DNA from: Persicaria tinctoria
Taxonomy: Eukaryota > Streptophyta > Magnoliopsida > Caryophyllales > Polygonaceae
Length of the DNA stretch: 64,000 nucleotides
Assembly: GCA_037127255.1 (NCBI GenBank)
Contig: JBANSL010000009.1
Span: 2,042,001 to 2,106,000, forward strand
Direction of reading: 5' to 3'
Positions within the stretch are counted from its first letter, which is position 1. Every line of letters starts with the position of its first letter. Of the stretch, positions 1-13,093 are shown piece by piece. Below the pieces are notes generated by a model, which saw nothing but the letters and a program-made list of their open reading frames with translations, was not told the DNA's origin and searched no databases. The position numbers were made by a program, and so were the translations under genes.

Positions 1-1
1 A

Positions 2-3000
2 GTCTCATACTACAAGCTAGATTTCCCAAAGTACCAATGTCAATTTTGTAATGCAAGGCATTGGTATGAAGAAAGAAATGGAAGATCCAAAAAAGGGGAA
101 AGTCCAACTTTTTCAATGTGTTGCCAAGAAGGAAAGATTCGATTGAAGAAACTAGATGACGCTCCTATGCCATTAAAACAACTATTGGATCTTACTACCA
201 AGGGTGCTGCAGCAAAGTTTAGGGACAAAATCAGAGTTTACAACAGCCTGTTCAACTTCACATCCTTTGGCGGACGAATCGACAATACAATCAATAAAGC
301 ACGGGGTCCTTACACTTTCAAGATTTCAGGCCAAAACTACCACAGAGTTGGATCACTTCTCCCTGCAGAAGGGGCAAGACCTACATTTGCTCAACTTTAC
401 TTTTATGATACAGCGAATGAGCTTCAAAACAGGATAGCAACGATTCGTCAAGATCCAGAACAGTTGGATCAATCAATAGTGAAAGAGTTGATTGATATGC
501 TAGATGTTCATAGTTGTGTAGCAAAAGCCTTTCGAATGGCACGTGAATGGTGCACAACAAACAATTCTGCTGAATTCAAACTAAGGTTGATAGGAGAAAG
601 ACAGCCATCTCAGAGACAGTACAATAACCCACAAGTGTCAGAAATTGCAGCATTAATTTTTGGGGATTTTGGTCAAGCAAGTGGATCAAGAGATATTGTT
701 ATTCAAAGCAGAGCAGATGGATTAAAAAGAATCTCAGAGTTACATCCACTTTATATGGCACTGCAGTATCCGATCCTTTTCCCATATGGGGAAGATGGGT
801 ATCATACTGGAATATTGTATGAAACCAACACAGGAAGGAGGAAAACTCAAAGATCTTTTGTGACTATGAAAGAATATTATAGCTACAGAATTCAGCAAAG
901 ATCAATTGAATTAGCCTCAACCCTACTACGTGCTGGTAGATTATTACAACAATATTTAGTTGATGCCTACAGTGCAATAGAGGAGGAACGGTTAGGGTGG
1001 TTCAGACGCAACCAAGAAGATCTACGTGCTGATTTATACCAAAATTTATGTGATGCAGTAACTAGAGGTGATACCAAAGCAACATCCATTGGAAAAAGAA
1101 TTGTCCTTCCTTCAACTTTTACTGGCAGTCCAAGGTACATGGTCCAAAACTACCAAGATGCAATGGCTATTTGTCGAGCACTGGGAAACCCTTCACTATT
1201 TATCACTTTTACAGCAAATCAAAAGTGGCCTGAAATTGAAGAAATGCTGCAAGAGATTCCAGGGCAAAACCCATCAGACAGACCAGATATAATAACAAGG
1301 GTTTTCAAAATCAAGCTCTCACTTTTAATGAAAGATATCCAAAAGCACGAGATTTTTGGAAAACACCAAGCTGGTGAGTTTGCAACAATATCAGAGTTGT
1401 ATTGACTCAATTTATTTATGATAAATATAGTAGATATTAAACATTTATTTTTCCAAATTTGCAGCTGTATATACAATTGAGTTTCAAAAGAGAGGTTTGC
1501 CACATGCCCACATTTTAGTCTGGCTTGGAGAAGAAAGCAAATGTCGAAATCCAGATGATATTGACAACATTATTTCTGCGCAAATCCCATGCCAAGAAGA
1601 CGACCCAATAGGCTATCAAGTTGTCACTGAGTACATGTTACATGGACCATGCGGCCAAGCAAATACAAGTTCTCCATGCATGATAGATGGAGTTTGTAAC
1701 AAACATTTCCCAAAACCATACTACGCAGAGACAACAATAGATGAAGATGGGTTTCCAGTTTACAGACGCAAACACAATGGAGTTCATGTCATCAAGTCTC
1801 AAGCCAAGCTTGATAACAGATATGTCGTCCCTTATAATCGGTATTTGTTAATTAAGTATCAAGCTCATATTAATGTAGAGTGGTGCAACAGATCTAGGGC
1901 AATTAAATATCTATTCAAGTACTTGAATAAGGGACCGGATAGGGCGACAGCAGTAATACAAGAAAATGTCTTAACAACAGATGATTCAGCATCCACAAAG
2001 GTCATAGAAGTCGATGAAATAAAGCAATATCTAGATTGCCGCTATTTATCCCCATGTGAAGCATGTTGGCGCATTTTTGGTTTTGACATCCACCACTGCA
2101 CACCATCAGTGATGAGACTGACATTTCACTTACCAGACCAACAGAGTGTAACCCTAAGAGATTCAGATAGTCTTCCGGCACTACTTCATAGAGTAGGAAT
2201 AAAGGACACGATCTTCACTGAATGGTTCAAGCTGAACGCAATTGATGCTAAAGCAAGGAAACTGACTTATGCTGAGATACCAAGCAAATATGTTTGGAAT
2301 GCTAAAGAAAAAGTCTGGAAACCTCGAAAGCAAGGAAGCAGCATTGGAAGGATATTTTATTCACATCCTACATCAGGAGAACGCTATTATCTACGGATGC
2401 TCTTAAATGTTGTCAAAGGTCCAAGGTCATATGAAGAACTCAGGACAGTCAATGGCAAAACATACTCAACTTTTAAAGAGACATGCTATGTCCTTGGTAT
2501 GATCAATGATGACAAGGAATGGAGTGAAGCAATTGTAGAAGCAAAACTATGGGCAACAGGAACTCAACTCCGTGAGCTGTTTGTTACTATATTATTATTC
2601 TGTGAAGTTAGCAGCCCAAGGCAACTGTGGGAGAATAATTGGCAAGCACTCTCAGAAGATATTCTTCATCAGAAACGCAAACAGTTCAGATTCCCAGATT
2701 TGATCCTAACAGAAAACCAGATTAGGAACTACTGCTTGCTGCATATTCAAGAAATTCTGAACAGAAACGGGAAATCTCTAGCTGACTATTCAGATATGCC
2801 AATGCCAGATGCAACACTGCTAACAACCATGGACAATCGTCTAATTCAGCAAGAAATGAACTACAACATCAATGAACTAGCGGTTGAACATCAAAGGCTT
2901 CATGCATCACTCAATTCAGCCCAACTTTTAATTTATAACAAAGTTATATCTTCAGTACACCAGCAAAAAGGTGGATTTTTCTTTGTCTATGGTGCAGGAG

Positions 3001-4627
3001 GTACAGGAAAAACCTTTTTATACCAAACGATAATCACCCGATTAAGATCGGAGAAGCTAATAGTTCTAGCGGTTGCATCTTCAGGTATCTATATTAATTC
3101 GTTAGTTTTATACATATTTACTAATTACTAATTACTAATTCCTATTATTATATGTATACTATTACAATGTAAGACTATTGTGAATGTTGTTTACAATATT
3201 ATCAACACTACTAAATATCGTGCAGGAATTGCTTCACTACTGCTAACAGGTGGAAGAACTGCACACAGCAGATTTGTCATCCCGATGGAATTGATGGACA
3301 ATAGCACGTGTGGGATAAGGCAAAACACACATTTGGCTGAGCTAATGCATGAGGTTAGATTGATAATTTGGGACGAAGCTCCAATGACACAAAGATTTGC
3401 ATTTGAAGCATTGAATAGAACATTAAAAGACATTTGTGGCTTCAAGAAAGAGACAAATCGGGGAAAATTGTTCGGTGGAATTACAGTTCTCCTTGGAGGT
3501 GACTTTCGACAAATCTTGCCTGTCATTCCAAAAGGTAGGCGACAAGATATTGTTCAAGCATGCATCAACTATTCTCCTCTATGGAAACATTGCAAAGTAT
3601 TAACTCTATCAAGGAGCATGAGAGTTAATGAAGTAGACAACGATGGGAAAATTGATGATCGTAAACGGAAATTCAATGAGTGGATTTTGGCTATTGGGGA
3701 TGGAAAAGTTCCAGCAAAGTCTAAGCAGGGAGAAGATGAAGACACTTGGATAAATATCCCAAGAGACTTCATTGTAGATGGCCAAGACCATCCCATTCAA
3801 AAATTAGTGGATGAAATATTCCCTGATTTTATTGCAAAGCAACATGATGCAGATTATCTTCGAGAAAGAGCCATCCTCACGCCTCTAAATGACAATGCTG
3901 ATGCTATCAATGACTACATGTTCCAAATGTTGCATGGGCATGTCAAGATGTTCAGAAGCTCGGATGAGATTTGTAAGGCATCAACCGATGTTTCTGAACA
4001 AGAGAACCTATATCCTGTAGAATTCCTCAACTCCTTAAAATTTCCATGTATATACACTTTCTTTTCACATCTATATGACAATCGCGAATTCACACTTCAA
4101 TTCTAATTTCTTTTGAATAACCAGGTATGCCACCTCATATACTCAATCTAAAGGAGGGGTTGCCTGTGATGCTCCTAAGAAATGTCAATCCAAGTCAAGG
4201 ATTATGCAATGGGACAAGGATGATCATTTCCCATTTGGGAGAATGGATAATTGAAGCTACAATCATTACAGGAAACAACATAGGCAGCAAGGTATTGATT
4301 CCTAGGATAACAATGACTTCCACTACCTCTAAATGGCCTTTTATCATGAAGCGGAGACAATTTCCTATAAAACCATGTTATGCAATGACAATCAACAAGA
4401 GTCAAGGACAATCTCTCAATTATGTGGGCATCTACTTACCCAAACCAGTATTCAGCCATGGACAACTATACGTAGCAATGTCTAGAGTGACAAATCCTAC
4501 TGGACTCAAAATTGTTTGGTCCGAAGAAGATGAAAAGCTACACAACCATACAAGGAATATTGTGTTCAAGGAAGCTTTCAACAACCTCACAACACAAGAC
4601 CAGGTAACACAAATACTACAAATATAA
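2..4627 (+). CDS. Helitron Rep/helicase, four exons, 5' partial
   Basis: Replication initiator fused to a PIF1-type helicase, used for rolling-circle transposition. I join exons 2-1373, 1465-3084, 3226-4047 and 4125-4627. All introns are GT-AG and the frame stays open for about 1,438 codons, continuing off the left edge. Exon 1 begins inside the N-terminal zinc-finger-like region ([13 protein letters not shown], then FSMCC). Exon 2 opens with the Rep HUH motif (LPHAHILVW). The tyrosine motif follows ([13 protein letters not shown]), then Walker A (GAGGTGKT) near 2995. Exon 3 has Walker B (LIIWDEAPM) and [10 protein letters not shown]. Exon 4 has the late helicase motifs ([15 protein letters not shown]). 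A further 3' intron may begin at GTAACA near 4603, so the last codons are uncertain. No disabling change is visible. Confidence 0.93.
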
Positions 4628-5950
4628 AACATATTCCACTGTTTTCGTTTTTTTCAACTATACTAATTCATTGCGCAACACCCTTCTTTTTTTTTCAGGA
4701 AAGGGAAGCACCGGAATAATCCTAACCATGCCACTTCTAGATCCTCCAGTGGTAACACTACACTTGCGAGTTTCAAATATATGTACCACAATCAAGGCCC
4801 AGATTTATTTTCTACTTCATTGACAAAAACAACTTACATGAACCTTTTTTTCATAAAATAATTAATATTCATTACATTTATTTAGACTTGGTCTGGGTAT
4901 ATTTTCCTTTCATCTCAAAAACTAACCAGCAAAAAAAAAAAAATTCGCCTATATTTGCATTTCATCTAAAAATTAACCAGTCAAATGACAAAAATTAAGT
5001 ATCGAATCTACGCACACAAAAAACCAACGAAAGAATGAAATACATACCTACCATCTTCAAAAAAATCTTGCGCACCCCAGTATAGCAATTCAACACTTTC
5101 CACTCACCGTCCTTAAATTGGACCTCCATCTGTTAAAACTCTGACCATGTAACCTCATTGTCAATTTCAACTTTGAATGCTTCAATTAAACGAATAGATT
5201 TGAACTCTAAGGCTGAATTTTTAGATCTGTATGTACCTACCAAGCCCAAGTAGGAGGATGCAGTCGGGAGCACCGACATACATTTCGTCACCTAAAAGCT
5301 TTCCCATGACCAACTCTGTGCTTAATTTATCAGTACCGGAGGTGGCCTACCGCGGCCGAGGAATTAATTTGTAGCTCTACTTCGACACCACATGCTCAAT
5401 TGAAATAGCGAGACCAGAGGGCTGTGCCCATGACTAACAATATGCTTAATTTACCGGTACCGATTCTCTAATTTCGGCTTTGCGCCTTTGCATATCGATA
5501 TACAGAAAGGGGTACTAAGGGAAAGAGGAAAGAGGAAACAAGAAAGAGGGAGTCCAATCTGATTAAAAAAAAAAAAAAAAATTAGAGTCCACGTGTTGTT
5601 TTCACACACAAAAATGGATTGAAATCTCATACTATACAATACACGTGTCTCTTCGACGCTTCGGGTGCATTTGAAAATAAATATGAATATGAAAGCACTA
5701 TTTTTTTATATTAAATTCAGAATCGCAAATTCGCAATACTGCAATAATGAAATTCATGTTTGCTCTTACACAAACATTTAAAAATAAATATTAGTACAAT
5801 ATTATTATAATCATACAACTATTCACTTGAAAAATTGAGTATAATGATTTCAAAACAAATGTTGCTTTGTATAGTATCAATAATTTTCTTAAAATAAATC
5901 CCTAATGTTTAGTGTTACAATAATTAATTTATTTCACCAAATATTAAATA
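4628..5950 (+). other. Non-coding 3' part of the Helitron
   Basis: I see no gene here. There is an imperfect direct repeat of about 37 bp (5305-5341 and 5427-5463, sharing GCTTAATTTA and GGTACCG/AGTACCG). Short ORFs are not supported by any recognisable protein. Confidence 0.6.
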
Positions 5951-6179
5951 CTCCATCCGATTCAAAATACATATCGTTTGACTTTTAGACATATATTTTA
6001 AAAACCTAAAAACTATATAAAATATCAACTTTTTTTTTCAACTTAATAATTGTTGGCGAGAAGCCGATAAGTATTAAATTGTAAAAAATGAATAATAAAA
6101 AAGTTAATATATTATACAGTTTTTAACTCATTAAAATACATTCAAAAGTCAAACAACATGTATTTTTGATTGAAGGGAG
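5951..6179. mobile_element. Stowaway-like MITE in the Helitron
   Basis: A 229-bp non-autonomous Tc1/mariner-type element. The ends are inverted repeats: it opens with CTCCATCCGATTCAAAATAC, and the reverse complement of its right end opens CTCCCTTCAATCAAAAATAC. Both continue to a shared GTTTGACTTTT. It is flanked by the TA duplication expected for Stowaway (5949-5950 and 6180-6181). It has no coding capacity. It lies about 110 bp from the Helitron 3' end, so it may travel with the Helitron. Confidence 0.88.
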
Positions 6180-6262
6180 TATTATATTATTTAGTTACAT
6201 ATTTTTCCAATAAATGATGAATTCATATTATTTAATATAATCTCTTTAAATAAAAACATAGA

Positions 6263-6291
6263 CCCGTGCGTAGCACGGGCCTAAACACTAG
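6263..6291 (+). other. Helitron 3' terminator: hairpin and CTAG end
   Basis: The stem CCCGTGC (6263-6269) and GCACGGG (6273-6279) enclose the loop GTA. Twelve nucleotides follow, ending in CTAG (6288-6291), then a host T. This is the structure that ends rolling-circle transfer in Helitrons. Confidence 0.9.
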
Positions 6292-6548
6292 TATAATAGT
6301 AAAAAAAAAAGAAAAATTAATATGCCGTGCACGAGAAACCGGTTGAAATTGTCTTGCGCCTACAGGAATATCGTTTATGCGGATTTTTTTTCATCCGCCC
6401 ATTCCAGGATTTTCTCGATCCGGGTCTCAATCCGGGTTGTCAATAGGCATTCCCATTTCTAACCCTAGCCCTGATCTATTCTGATCTTCTATCTCAAGCG
6501 GAGCCAGGCAAAAACCCTTGTCGTTCTTCCATCCATCGCTTGTTCCAT
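6292..6548 (+). promoter_or_regulatory. Probable promoter and 5' leader of TAF1B
   Basis: This is the only non-transposon sequence between the Helitron end and the likely first splice donor (CCAT|GTAAGT at 6549). It becomes GC-richer and CT-rich after 6400, as plant leaders often do. I cannot place a TATA box or start site with confidence. If the leader begins here, the Helitron insertion sits within about 250 bp of the transcription start and may have replaced upstream control sequence. Confidence 0.4.
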
Positions 6549-8944
6549 GTAAGTCGTCCTCCTCCCTCTCCCTAGATCTCTGTGCTCCCTCTCCCTAGAT
6601 CATCGATCTGGTTCGACTTTCCGAACGATTTCGGTTCGACGTTCCCGTAACGGAAAACGATAGGACGTACCGTGAATCCAACTTCAGTGGTTTATGGTAC
6701 TGGATTTGCCATGTTCCGAGCCTTTATTAGTTTCTGATCTTTTGCCCCCTGTTGAATGGATGAACCCTCTTTTGTCTTTGATGGTGTTTTGAAAATATCT
6801 CGTTTATACATGCCCTTTTTTCTTCCCCTGATTTTGACTCTGTGCTTTTTCTTGGATATGTATATTTTTAATTTTCCGAGTCGGATTATTGTCGAGCATT
6901 GCCTTTTGTGCTTCCCTTGTTATAAAAGTTGCATCTTTTGTTTTCCACTCCAGTGGAGCTTTGCTGACTTCTGTAATTCATCTCTTTTAAGAAAATATTA
7001 CCTCTTTGAATAGGTTTAGAGGAAGAGAATGGGTGAATCAAGTGTTGTTATCCTCAAAAATCTATTATCTCTTTAATTTACTTTCTTATTTCTTGTATGC
7101 CTTCTGGTACTGAGTCATTTTGTGACAATCCTGTTTGTGTTACTACATTTCAACCCCTTCTTTGATGTTTATGATAATTTTAGCATGTTCGATTGACTTT
7201 TGTTTCCTGGAAGTGGTTATTTATGTATCTTAAATTCTTAATGGTTCTTTGTAGGTTTGCATTATTTATTTTTGAAGAAGAAATTCTCACTTTGGGAGGT
7301 ATGTTGGAAGTTAAGTTTTGTTGTGTTTTTATTTGACAGATTTTGTTTTCTAGGTTGATTTTGCCAGTTAATGGATGTTCCCTCTTTGGAATGCATTAGT
7401 TAAGTGCTATTGTTGTTGAGCGTTGAATTTATATTTTGTGGCATACCCCTGCTGATCAGATATAGTTGATGTTTTAGATGATTAGTATTTTTATTAACAA
7501 ACCTTGATGTTAGAAGAATATAATTATCCTAGGCATATTTGCAATTAAATTTTCCTATTTTCGGAGAATATAGAAGACCTTTTTTATCTTCCCAATTCAT
7601 TTACTTCAATTAAACTTTCACTTTTGGCTGGATAATGAGATTTAGGCAGGAAGTAGCTTCTTAAAATTTGTACTTCTTTCTATAAAAACAACTATTTTCG
7701 ATTGGAGGCAGTACTGTTTTAATACTTATAGAAATTATTATTATTGTAAAAATCTGTAAATAGGTAAATATAGGGGGGAAAGGAAGATAGATGGATTTCT
7801 AGTATCAGGAATTGAACTGTTTTAGGGTGTTGTTGAAGTGCCTTCAAAATTATGCTGGCTGACTAAGGTGTAAAATACGTGAACCGTAGTTGTAACTTCG
7901 CTTAGAAGTTGTAGTAACTTCTCTACTAAATAATTTTCTAGCTAGATAGTTTTTCAATCCCTAGAGTTCATTACACTAATACGCCATGTCGGCTTCACAG
8001 ATTGTTAACACTAGATTATTAACACTTAACATTTAATTTAACAGATTATTAACACTTAACAATGTTAATTCTATAACAGATTAGTACCATTACACTCTTA
8101 ACATACTTCGATTTCACCATACTTCGATTCTTCTACTTTACTTCCTCCTTAAATAGTATCAAACAATTAGCAACTAGAACTTTGAACTTCATGCATCTAA
8201 GAGAAAAACAAAGCTCGAATGCAAATAGTATCCGGTGGAGGAAAACCACATATACACCATCAAGTGCAGATGGTAAGAAAGCAAACAGAATAAGTCTCCA
8301 GAGTCATCCTCTAGATTTTGGGGACCCTCTCTAAAAATTTATATTAGGCTCTCATATATAGTGGATTATAAGTGCATCACTATCCATAATCCCCTAGTCT
8401 TATTCTGTTTGCTTTCTTACCATCTGCTCTTGACAGTATATATGTGGTTTTCCTCCATTGGATACTATTTGCATTCGAGCTTTGTTTTTCTCTTAGATGC
8501 ATGAAGTTCAAAGTTCCGGTTGCTAATTGTCTGATACTTTTTAAGCAGGAAGTAAAGTAGAAGAATCAAAGTTCCCAGTTCCTCAAGGCTCAATTCAAAG
8601 GTAATTTTCATCTTTCCCGTTACAAATTTTATACATAATGAATTAATGATTGGACTTTGCAAGCTAAGATTCCTAATTCAATATGAAATGTTAGAGGTTA
8701 GAATGTTGGATCTTTCAATCGACACTCAGTTTCAGAAAAGGGTTTGTGAATTTGAGAATATATTTCAAGAAGCCATCAATTTGAGAATATAGGAGTAAAT
8801 ATGGATAAATTTGTTATTGGGTTTGAATAGAATGTTGATTTTGTAGATCAATACTTGTTGTGTATTGAATTAGATGTGCGGCTTTGATGTGATCGAGTAA
8901 TATCTAAACTTAGGATTCACTTCTTTTTATTGTACCGAGAGCAG
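6549..8944 (+). other. Probable 5' UTR intron of TAF1B
   Basis: The donor GTAAGT is at 6549. A pyrimidine-rich acceptor ends in GAGAGCAG at 8944, 15 bp before the likely start codon. The interval is T-rich with no coding signal, and long leader introns are common in plants. It holds a short repeat block (AACAGATTATTAACACTTAACA-like, 8000-8065) and the foldback at 8122-8571. The splice sites are predicted by eye only. Confidence 0.45.
8122..8571. repeat. 450-bp foldback with 173-bp arms
   Basis: The arm 8122-8294 is nearly the reverse complement of 8399-8571, about 90% by eye, with a 104-bp loop at 8295-8398. The pairing runs outward from GCAAACAGAATAAG / CTTATTCTGTTTGC to CTTCGATTC / GAATCAAAG. 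I see no clear target-site duplication, so it could be a foldback MITE or a local inverted duplication. A transcript through it would form a long, almost perfect hairpin of the kind processed into small RNAs. Confidence 0.88.
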
Positions 8945-8959
8945 TCTGAATCCACCTTC

Positions 8960-11900
8960 ATGGACGATGTGTTCTCCACCGCTGCAAAGCAAACCTGCAC
9001 CGTTTGTAGCAATGTAGGATTATCCGATGGGGGAGACGGATTCTTTTATTGTCTTGTTTGTGGAAACCGGGCTGATGATATTATAGATGCCGGCATAGCT
9101 GATGAGGACTTTGTCGCCGACGCTAATGCCATCTACTCAGTCCGCCATACTCGTCGTCCATGTGCTCCGATTAAAGCAGAGCCTCTCTCTCAATGTCCAG
9201 AGTCCTTGTCCCTCTTCCAAACTCTTTCTCGAGCCATGGACACTCCTGTGGAGCTCAAAGATCACATTGGGCCCACTGAACCCTCTGATTTTGGGTTGGG
9301 CTTGGGTAACATTCACTCACCCGAGGTTTACTACAATGATGTCCGAATGAGCTATGTGTACGGGTTGCAGTTGATGATTAATTTTCAGTGCGAGGTGCTG
9401 GTTGAGAAATTCAATGTGAATCCTTCAATTTGTGGCATTTCTGGTTTGATTTGGTTCCGTTATCTTAGGTCCACTAGGGCTTTTGATGCTGGATGGGCTG
9501 ATGAGGTGCAGGTGCAATCCCAGTTGGAGAGCCAAGGTAAGCAGTGATTTGGATTGTTTTTTTTTTCAAATTTATGAAAGTATTATTTCTCTTCCCTTGT
9601 GTATTTTTTAAAAATATATTTGATGCTATTTAGCGAGCTTTTTATATAAGTTTGTAAATGGAGATATAGATTGTATATAGTATCTCTTGTTTAGCTTATT
9701 CTGGGGATTAATTGATTTGTTGTTTGAGAACTTCTTATATGAAATGCAGAGATGCTTGATTTGGATGTGCTGTTGTGTATGAAACCCCTTTTGGTATGAA
9801 CAACTCAAGAGAGAAACATAGATTGATAATAAATTGAATTAGTAAATATGGCCTAAACATGTGTTTAAAATAAACTAGGAGAGTATGCTAATAAACACAG
9901 AGGAGAAAAGGAAAATTGATGATTATTATATTTTTTGGTGGGGAAGACACTTCTGTAAATTAAACTAAAAGAATAGGCATATTGTACAAGTAAACAGATT
10001 CTTATAGAAAAATTTCACATGATGCTAGCTCATATAATATTTATTCCTCGTACTCTCCCATAATACTACATTCCTTCTCCAAATGCTGTTCAAGTTCCTC
10101 TCGCAGGGAAGGGCTTGAGCTGGAAGGAAGCGAAAAAGTTTTCTTTTCATTTGTACAGATGATCAATATGTTAAACATGTTTTATGATTGACAATGATAT
10201 ATTGCACATTTTCACACAGGCATGTTTGATTCCTTTTTTTTTTTTTTTTCCTTTTTTAATGTTCTCTTTGGTTCTTAATTTTTTTTACGACGGTCTAGGG
10301 TGCAACAAGATGTTTACGACTAAAACTGGAGGAGAACATGAGCCTCGGAATAGTTGTAATCAGAGAATGATATTGATATGGTACAGATCTCTGCGGAAGA
10401 TGATACCCTTATCATGCTCTCTGGCTATTACATACTTGTCTTGTCATATTGCCCGAGAGCCAGTGCTTCCAACAGACCTACAGAGGTGGACTCTTGAAGG
10501 AAAGCTCCCATATCTCACTGCTTTTGTTGAAATTGAGAAAAAAATCAGACCTACTAGAGAATGCCCATTAAGTGCAAGTGCAATGTTTAGACCTTTGCAT
10601 GTTTTGTCACCACAGAAGCTGGAATCATTAGCAGCGAATATTGCCCGGTCTGTGGGCCTCGCACTGCCTCCAGTGAACTTCCGTGCAATAGCTTCACGTT
10701 ATCTCAATCATTTATCCCTTCCCGTGGAGAAGATTCTTCCATATGCATGTTGTATACATGATTGGGCAATGCCGGCAGGTTTATGGCTATCAACTTGTGA
10801 GTTGAGGCTCCCCACTCGAGTTTGTGTCATGGCAATATTAATCATTGCATTAAGGATCTTGTATAACTTGAATGGTTTTGGGAAGTGGGAAGCTTCACTA
10901 TCAGTTCCTATAGGCTCAACTTGTATCAACAAATCATCATGTGGTCTCGACTCAACATTAGAGTCTAAAACAGAAGCACCCCAAGACCCAGATAAGGAAA
11001 AAAATTGCTCATCTGAAGCTCATAAGCTTGAGAATGAAGCTTCAAGCCTCTTGTGTAAGCTTCAAAAGAGATTTAGTGACGTTAGTGAAAAACTTGGTAA
11101 CTCTCCCTACTTGTCATTTTTTATAAGTTGGAACTTTCATTTGTTTCCTTGTTAAATTAATTAGATTTTTATATTAACTTGACAGACTACTCTAAGGATT
11201 TTGCTACATATCTACGATATTGCAAGGATGTGGTTTTTGGTGGATTAAAGCCATCGTATGAGGATTATGCGGAGGAGAAGATGATAAAAAGATTTTGGGA
11301 CTTCTACGTCGAAGGTGAAAAGGTAAGCTAGTCTATGTTTTGGAGTAATTTAATAAGTTAATAACAAGGTCACCTAAATCTTCTGCTCATATCGCATGTG
11401 TTCTTCAACATCTACTTGTGATTCACCAGACAAATGTATGTCCACATATGTTTTCATACAATCATTAGCCCATTATCTGTGCTAAATGCATGCATTTTTG
11501 TTCATCCTTAGAACAACATTTTTAATGGTATTTCCTTCTTTAAATATTCTTGAAATTTCCTTGTAAATTCTTTTTACTGGTATGAGGAAGGGGCTTATGG
11601 ATTTGCTTTGGTTCTAACAAATGCCGAACGTTGTTTTTATTAAATGCAGGTTTCCATGCAAATTGACGTCTCTTGTGTTGTTATATGATAATTTCATAGC
11701 ATTGCTTTGCTAATCTTTAGAATCTAGGCACCTTCCTGTGTCTTGTGAGAACATTTATCAACCCCCCCCCCCCCACCCCCATTCTTTTGGTTTCACACTA
11801 GTAGTCTATTATGTGAAAACATTTCAGCATGTACCATTAGTTTTGTTCCCTTCCTCAACAAAAACAGAGGAATTTCAGAGTCGGTCTATGGCTTACGGCT

Positions 11901-12715
11901 TACCCTGACTGAAACTTCACAGTCGTACCTGCTAAGACTCTGGAATTTCAGAGTCGGAATAAAATGTTCTAGGAAATGTAGGCTATCCAAGAAGAGGTTT
12001 CAGAAACATGGGGAATGGATTTTAGTTGGTAACTCGAGGAAGTATACTTGCCCTCAATTTCAGAGTCCACAAGTGTTTAGTCGTGGATGTGGGTCACATT
12101 TTGGGTTAAACTTTTTCTTGCCATGGTCCATTTTTGTTACACAAGTTAGAACACCCTATCACTAAGCAACACAATTTTGGGTCTCTGGATGCGTTTTTGC
12201 ACCTGAACCATGTTTTTCATAAATTTCAGGATTCTGAAGGAGAGGAGGAAGCTCGTCCCCGTAAATGTAGGAGAAGGAATGAAGAAGTGCTCTCTCTGGA
12301 TGACATTGGTGCGGAGTCTTCATTAAGATCAAAAGGACGAGAAAATTCTGAAAGCAGCAGCTTTGGGCAGCCTTTAGAGGCCGCAGAACCTTCGATGAGC
12401 AACTGCAAACTGCCATCGGAGGACTTGGCAGACGTATCCGTAAGGTTGATGAAACTACACATGGAAGAAAACAGGTTTTGCTACATTCCGCCAAGGAAAC
12501 ATGTCAAGCGACTCGACTACTTGCACTATGTCCGGAAGAGGGATGATGGCTCACTCACGTATGCCACACATGCCGATTACTACATACTGCTTTATGCGTG
12601 TGCAAAGGTAGCCAAGGTCGACATTCGGATTATGCATCAAGGCGTGCTCAGCCTTGAGAGAAGACTTGATTCGATTGAAAAACATGTGGATAATTGTTTT
12701 AAGTCATGTACTTGA
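8960..12715 (+). CDS. TAF1B: TAF1B-like RNA polymerase I initiation factor subunit
   Basis: Subunit of the promoter-selectivity factor that recruits RNA polymerase I to rDNA in the nucleolus; related to TFIIB and yeast Rrn7, with an Arabidopsis homologue known as MEE12. I join 8960-9536, 10299-11096, 11186-11322 and 12230-12715. All introns are GT-AG with matching phases, giving about 665 residues without stops. I start at ATG 8960 because it directly precedes the zinc ribbon (CTVC ... YCLVC). Exon 1 carries the family segment YVYGLQLMINFQCEVLVEKF. Exon 2 has the cyclin-fold region (REPVLPTDLQRW, RLPTRVCVMAILI). Exon 3 has KDFATYLRYCKDVVF and PSYEDYAEE. Exon 4 has FCYIPPRKHVKRLDYLHYVRK. This is the only host-type gene in the window that looks intact. 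Confidence 0.92.
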
Positions 12716-13093
12716 TGGATGAATCTTGGATTCAAATTTCGGGTATATTTGTTTTAGAATATTTCAAAGATTAGATCTTTATTGAAGGTTATTAAAAAAG
12801 TATGTCTGCAATCGGCGAATTTGTTTATTCTAATTTTGAACTACACGATGGTCATCTTAGAAAGTAGAGCGGATTTACTATGCCAAACCCTTTCCTGTCT
12901 CATGAGTCTTGTTCCTCCCCACAAAATTCCACCTTTACTATTTTTTTTCTCTTTTAATTTTTTTAATGGATTATTTGAGGACAGGTGATCCCAACCGCTT
13001 AGAAAATAGTCCGCACATTTAACATCATCTAGTCTGCACGTCCTCCGTATTGGCACAAAGACGGACTAATCTTAGGACCCCATAGAATTGGAT
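12716..13093. other. TAF1B 3' flank
   Basis: Presumed 3' UTR followed by intergenic sequence. T-rich and without a coding or repeat signal that I recognise. Confidence 0.5.

Larger units (their letters stand above)
1..6291 (+). mobile_element. Helitron, 5' end outside the window
   Basis: A rolling-circle (Helitron) DNA transposon. Three things define it: the Rep/helicase gene at 2-4627, a terminal hairpin at 6263-6279 (7-bp stem CCCGTGC/GCACGGG, 3-nt loop), and a CTAG end at 6288-6291 followed by T at 6292. This is the known Helitron 3' layout of a hairpin about 10 nt before CTRR, inserted between A and T. The 5' TC end lies left of the window. About 1.66 kb of non-coding sequence separates the gene from the 3' end and holds a Stowaway MITE. 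The element lies just upstream of the TAF1B leader. With no stop or frameshift in its gene it could be autonomous and fairly young. Confidence 0.93.

Noticed and set aside
6756..7013. 85-codon frame upstream of TAF1B
   Set aside because: It lies in the predicted leader intron, is T-rich and hydrophobic, and has no recognisable relation to a protein.
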